Assembly (NCBI GenBank): GCA_946478915.1
Contig: CAMLER010000167.1
Span: forward strand, 1 to 9,311
Direction: 5' to 3'
Length of the DNA: 9,311 bases
DNA from: an uncultured Chryseolinea sp.
GTDB taxonomy: Bacteria > Bacteroidota > Bacteroidia > Cytophagales > Cyclobacteriaceae
The notes under the pieces were generated by a model. That model was not told the DNA's origin. It saw only the letters and a program-made list of their open reading frames with translations, and ran no database searches. Every line of letters begins with the position of its first letter. Position 1 is the first letter of the stretch. This document shows positions 6,961 through 9,311 of this stretch, piece by piece. Position numbers and translations under genes: made by a program.

Positions 6961-7644
6961 TCACTCCCAACATAATTTGGCTCTCCTCCAATTGCGTGTC
7001 CAATGTTCGTCCGTTTTCACATGATTTTTGCGGACATACTTAAAGACATTTTGTTGGAAATCCACAACTGCAAACTCGTCTGCATTCCTGCTGACAATCC
7101 CCTCCCGCTCACAAGGTTTACCAGTAGCGGGATCGAAGGACAGAAGCCCACTGAATTCACTGGCTAGCTGTAATACTTGTTGCTGCAAGCTGTTTTCATC
7201 TGCGGGCGCAACGACTTGTAATTCAGGCACGGTTGGGAAGTCGAACATAGTTGCATAAAATTTTACCTCTTCCCAGCTCAGCCATTTGTCATGGACGCGA
7301 ATGGCGAACACATAGTAGTGATGCTCGAGCTTTCTGTATTCAATGGAATGTATTGCATAAAGATTTTCTCCGAAGATCTCTATGTCACCCAAATCATCCT
7401 TCATCAACTCCCAACGTTCTCTTATCGACCTTGTCCATGACGAAGTTGTCGGAGCTGCATGCGAGCGGGCAAATACACCATGGCGTGAAAGGCAATTGTT
7501 CTCTCCGTCTAGTTTTTCAGTGTGAACAATAGCGGCATGTTTACTGATATGCTCCCAGTATCTATGGTTGATCCTGTCGTCGCTGGAAGTGCCAGGAGAA
7601 AATGGATAATGATATGTACGGTCGTATTTTCTTGAAATACTCAT
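6961..7644 (-). CDS. Small ATP-dependent RNA ligase (Rnl2-like nucleotidyltransferase domain)
   Basis: The 227-residue protein contains the covalent nucleotidyltransferase motifs in order. They are motif I HTEKLDGENN with Lys44 as the probable AMP-accepting lysine, motif Ia FARSH (58-62, Arg60), motif III EIFGENLYA (89-97, Glu93), motif IIIa YYVFAIRV (110-117), motif IV EGIVSR (181-186, Glu181) and motif V VFKYVRK (200-206, Lys202 and Lys206). The sequence resembles the RNA ligase/Rnl2 family, which seals 5'-phosphate to 3'-OH ends in duplexed or nicked RNA. It stops about 20 residues after motif V, so it lacks the C-terminal domain that T4 Rnl2 (about 330 residues) uses for end binding. It is the first gene of an operon with HD-Pnk, which would supply the required ends. 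The ligase type (RNA versus DNA nicks) cannot be settled from sequence alone. Confidence 0.9.
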   Translation of the reverse strand: MSISRKYDRTYHYPFSPGTSSDDRINHRYWEHISKHAAIVHTEKLDGENNCLSRHGVFARSHAAPTTSSWTRSIRERWELMKDDLGDIEIFGENLYAIHSIEYRKLEHHYYVFAIRVHDKWLSWEEVKFYATMFDFPTVPELQVVAPADENSLQQQVLQLASEFSGLLSFDPATGKPCEREGIVSRNADEFAVVDFQQNVFKYVRKNHVKTDEHWTRNWRRAKLCWE

Positions 7645-7694
7645 ATATACTAACTTTAAGATGAATAGAATACTTAAGAAACAGGTATCTCACT

Positions 7695-7719
7695 ATTTGT
7701 CAGAATGACAAATGACAAT
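7695..7719. promoter_or_regulatory. Operator-like inverted repeat upstream of the ligase/HD-Pnk operon
   Basis: ATTTGTCA (7695-7702) and TGACAAAT (7706-7713) form a perfect 8-bp inverted repeat around GAA. The right half continues as a direct repeat, TGACAAA then TGACAAT (7706-7712, 7713-7719), giving three copies of the TGACA half-site at regular spacing. It sits 51-75 nt upstream of the ligase start codon, where an activator or repressor would act. On the minus strand a TTTG inside it is followed after 21 nt by TACCTGTT, only a weak -7 box. No matching site was seen upstream of rtcB. The regulator is unknown. Confidence 0.5.
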
Positions 7720-7980
7720 ACCGAGTCAGTCATTTTCTATTGGAATACGATAACCAGTTTTGTCCTTCCTTGCAGAGGAAGTCAGTGAAAGCGATATGAG
7801 ATTACAAGGCGAGCATTTTAAATTCCCTCGGTTAAAGGGTAAAACATCAATGATTGACAAAGTTAATTGTTTGGAAGGACATACGAAACATTTTGTAAAA
7901 AGTTCGGTCTGTTGCGACACGAATTTCGGCTGGTCACCACTTGGTTTTTTATTTGCCTGTTAAAAGAGAACCAACATTGG

Positions 7981-7988
7981 TATCTTTG
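7981..7988 (+). promoter_or_regulatory. -7 box TATCTTTG abutting the yjdM start codon
   Basis: TATCTTTG is a complete match to TAnnTTTG and ends only 4 nt before the ATG at 7993. Transcription would therefore start at or next to the start codon, giving a leaderless or nearly leaderless mRNA. The -33 element is less clear: TTTG at 7952-7955 is 25 nt upstream, a little far, while CTG at 7957-7959 is at 21 nt. Confidence 0.6.
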
Positions 7989-7992
7989 CATC

Positions 7993-8352
7993 ATGCCTGA
8001 ATCAACACACTGCCCAAAATGCAACTCTACTTACGGATACCCCACCGGTACATCAATGATGTGTCCCGAATGTGGACATGAATGGAATCCTGACGAAGCT
8101 GCGGAGACCTCAACCATCTCTGAGGATGTGGATTCTACTATCGTAAAAGATGCTAATGGAAATGTGCTGCAGGATGGTGATACCGTTGTATTGATTAAAG
8201 ATTTGCCGGTGAAGGGAGCTCCGAAACCCATCAAGGCAGGGACGAAAGTGAAAAACATAAAGCTTACAACGGGAGACCATAATATTGACTGCCGAATAGA
8301 TGGGTTTGGCGCGATGGCGCTTAAGTCGATCTATGTTAGGAAGGCGGTGTAA
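7993..8352 (+). CDS. yjdM: YjdM/PhnA-like zinc-ribbon protein
   Basis: The 119-residue product has an N-terminal zinc ribbon, CPKC (7-10) and CPECG (24-28), then an acidic linker (about 33-50). It ends with the typical YjdM/PhnA domain: [22 protein letters not shown] (51-72), [16 protein letters not shown], and a C-terminal [17 protein letters not shown]. coli YjdM (formerly PhnA) is about 110 residues. Despite the old name it is not established as a phosphonate-degrading enzyme, and its function is not settled. I chose the ATG at 7993 rather than an in-frame ATG at 7867 for three reasons: it places the zinc ribbon at the usual distance from the N-terminus, a -7 promoter box directly precedes it, and the longer version would add 42 residues unlike the family. 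The gene is monocistronic and converges on the reductase gene. Confidence 0.92.
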   Translation: MPESTHCPKCNSTYGYPTGTSMMCPECGHEWNPDEAAETSTISEDVDSTIVKDANGNVLQDGDTVVLIKDLPVKGAPKPIKAGTKVKNIKLTTGDHNIDCRIDGFGAMALKSIYVRKAV

Positions 8353-8428
8353 GGGGGTATAAGGTATAAGGTATACGGAGCAGCACGCTGACAAGGACAG
8401 GACCTTATACCCTATACCCTATACCTTA
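8353..8428. repeat. Inverted array of 7-bp GGTATAR repeats between convergent genes
   Basis: Three heptamers GGTATAA, GGTATAA, GGTATAC (8356-8376) face three inverted heptamers (8405-8425) that read GGTATAG, GGTATAG, GGTATAA on the minus strand. The arms are complementary at 18 of 21 positions around a loop of 28 nt. The array begins 3 nt after the yjdM stop, and its right end supplies the TAA stop codon (8428-8426) of the opposite gene. It could fold in transcripts from either side and act as a bidirectional terminator. Confidence 0.7.
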
Positions 8429-8968
8429 GCATTCAGCTGCACGTTTATATCGCAAAGCAACAGATCCAGACTGAAAAACTTTAGACTCCACGAATTTCAG
8501 CTTGTCATGCAGCGCTGAATGATCGAACAATCTCCTTCCTTCTCCGACAACCAAAGGGTGGATTACAAAACGATATTCATCCACAAGGCCAAGTTGTATG
8601 AGTTGTGAAGGAATATCAACCCCGCCAGTCATAATACTTTTTCCCTCTTGCGATTTTAGTTTTAGAATTTCTTCCTTAAGATTTGAACGGACAATAGATA
8701 CATTTTTTTCGTCAGACTTTTCCAATGACTTCGAGAACACAACAATCTTTTTGACGGCGGCAAACGCCTGTGCAAAATCGGAATTATTTTTCGCCATGTC
8801 CGGCCAGAATGGAACCATTAGCTCAAAGGTTTTTCGGCCGTAGACAAAGGTGTCGCTCTCACGCAAGAGTTGCGCATAGTATTCATGGAGTTCTTCATCA
8901 GCAATTCCCTTGGTATGATCGCAGCAACCGTCCAGTGTAAGGTTGATTCCATAGATTAGCTTTCTCAT
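8426..8968 (-). CDS. Dihydrofolate reductase-family protein (RibD C-terminal domain-like)
   Basis: The 180-residue protein is a stand-alone RibD-C/DHFR-fold reductase of the group often annotated 'dihydrofolate reductase family protein'. The N-terminus MRKLIYGINLTLDG is the first strand of the fold. Other landmarks are DTFVYGRKTFELM (39-51), KKIVVFSK (73-80), IMTGGVDIPSQLI with the nucleotide-binding GG (112-124), and LVDEYRFVIHPLVVGEGRRLF (128-148). Members presumably use NAD(P)H; their substrates are mostly unknown, and this is not evidence for a housekeeping FolA or RibD. An in-frame TTG at 8977 could add three residues, but the ATG at 8968 gives the usual family N-terminus. TAATTTGG just upstream resembles a -7 box at 5 of 6 fixed positions, so a very short leader is possible. 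The 3' end abuts the GGTATAR repeat, which provides the stop codon. A partial gene ends 34 nt upstream on the same strand. Confidence 0.92.
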   Translation of the reverse strand: MRKLIYGINLTLDGCCDHTKGIADEELHEYYAQLLRESDTFVYGRKTFELMVPFWPDMAKNNSDFAQAFAAVKKIVVFSKSLEKSDEKNVSIVRSNLKEEILKLKSQEGKSIMTGGVDIPSQLIQLGLVDEYRFVIHPLVVGEGRRLFDHSALHDKLKFVESKVFQSGSVALRYKRAAEC

Positions 8969-9002
8969 AATTGCCAAATTACTTTCACTGCAGTGCTACA
9001 TC

Positions 9003-9311
9003 CTAATAAGATTCTTCGCCGTAGCCATATAGGTAATGCCATTGAGTGTATTTTTTTACAATCGGACCCTCTTTACGATCAGTGTTCAATAATTGAAGGT
9101 CATTGCGAATTTTGTTGATGGCTAGTTTAATTTGGTGGCCGGATCTTTGAATATCATGCTTAGCCGCGTCAATATTGACGGCATGAAATTGCGAGACGAT
9201 ACTGTAGGCTGGCGTACGGCCTAGCATAAAATATTCTTCTTCGAGGTCTCTGACCTGGTCTCGTAATAGTTGGAGATAACTGGTGAGCGTCTCCTTATTA
9301 AGCTCTTCCAG
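9003..9311 (-). CDS. Hypothetical protein, 3' end only
   Basis: The frame is open from the window edge down to a TAG at 9005-9003, giving at least 102 C-terminal residues; the start is outside the window. I do not recognise the family. The visible part looks mostly helical and charged, with a coiled-coil-like beginning (LQLLRDQVRDLEEEYF) and a second helix around DIQRSGHQIKLAINKIRNDLQLL, and it ends in an aromatic-rich tail (YTQWHYLYGYGEESY). There is no signal peptide or membrane segment in the visible part. It is on the same strand as the reductase, with 34 nt between them, so the two may be co-transcribed. That this is a real gene is supported by the open frame through the edge and by the absence of any other gene here, but not by homology. 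Confidence 0.5.
   Translation of the reverse strand: MEELNKETLTSYLQLLRDQVRDLEEEYFMLGRTPAYSIVSQFHAVNIDAAKHDIQRSGHQIKLAINKIRNDLQLLNTDRKEGPIVKKYTQWHYLYGYGEESY

Larger units (their letters stand above)
7645..7992. other. Divergent intergenic region between the RNA-ligase operon and yjdM
   Basis: This 348-nt gap must contain the promoters for both divergent transcription units. The operator-like palindrome (7695-7719) lies on the ligase side and a -7 box (7981-7988) on the yjdM side; both are listed separately. Two short open frames of about 65 codons overlap on opposite strands in 7726-7963, but neither looks like a protein I recognise. Otherwise I see nothing in it. Confidence 0.45.

Noticed and set aside
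7726..7963. Two overlapping open frames of about 65 codons on opposite strands
   Set aside because: Neither has a recognisable domain, a promoter match or a plausible neighbour relation. They lie in the promoter region of two divergent genes.
7867..7992. N-terminal extension of the YjdM protein from the in-frame ATG at 7867
   Set aside because: The added 42 residues are unlike the family and the promoter box lies inside the extension directly before the ATG at 7993.
8987..9000. CACTGCAGTG palindrome upstream of the reductase gene
   Set aside because: It is a single 10-bp palindrome without a second copy or spacing pattern. It could be chance.

Overview
The window is most likely chromosomal DNA from a member of the Bacteroidota. 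The promoter elements that can be recognised fit the TTG / TAnnTTTG pattern of that phylum, start codons lack clear Shine-Dalgarno sequences, and the nearest characterised relative I can recall of one gene (HD-Pnk) is from Runella. The sequence does not fix the order or genus.

Layout from left to right. Positions 1-561 (+) hold the 3' end of a molybdenum hydroxylase large subunit of the isoquinoline 1-oxidoreductase (IorB) type. Positions 562-799 are a repeat-rich gap between convergent genes. Positions 800-1753 (-) encode a secreted alpha/beta hydrolase. Positions 1996-5478 (-) are a tight two-gene operon: an RtcB RNA ligase followed, after 3 nt, by an unusual soluble protein that joins a Clp/Hsp100-type AAA+ module to an FtsH-type M41 zinc peptidase module. 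Positions 5836-7644 (-) are a second two-gene operon: a small ATP-dependent RNA ligase followed, after 15 nt, by HD-Pnk, a fusion of an HD phosphoesterase and a P-loop polynucleotide kinase. Positions 7993-8352 (+) encode a YjdM/PhnA-like zinc-ribbon protein. Positions 8426-8968 (-) encode a RibD-C/DHFR-family reductase, and 9003-9311 (-) is the 3' end of an unrecognised helical protein.

The core of interest is 1996-7644, an RNA-repair island with both known sealing chemistries side by side. RtcB joins 2',3'-cyclic-phosphate or 3'-phosphate ends directly to 5'-OH ends. The second operon first heals such ends (HD domain for the 3' end, kinase for the 5' end) and then seals 3'-OH/5'-phosphate ends with the nucleotidyl-transferring ligase. 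The AAA+/M41 protein coupled to rtcB is the least familiar element. It has Clp-like landmarks, no recognisable aromatic pore loop, an insert of about 110 residues inside the ATPase core, and an intact zinc-peptidase motif set without membrane anchors. A protease or chaperone arm of the RNA-damage response is plausible but is inference.

Regulatory signals: a good TTG-N19-TACCTTTG promoter lies about 250 nt upstream of rtcB, giving a long leader with a hairpin. A perfect 8-bp inverted repeat with an added half-site lies about 50-75 nt upstream of the ligase/HD-Pnk operon. A TATCTTTG element sits directly against the yjdM start codon, which suggests a leaderless mRNA. Two intergenic spacers between convergent genes carry repeats with a 7-bp period.
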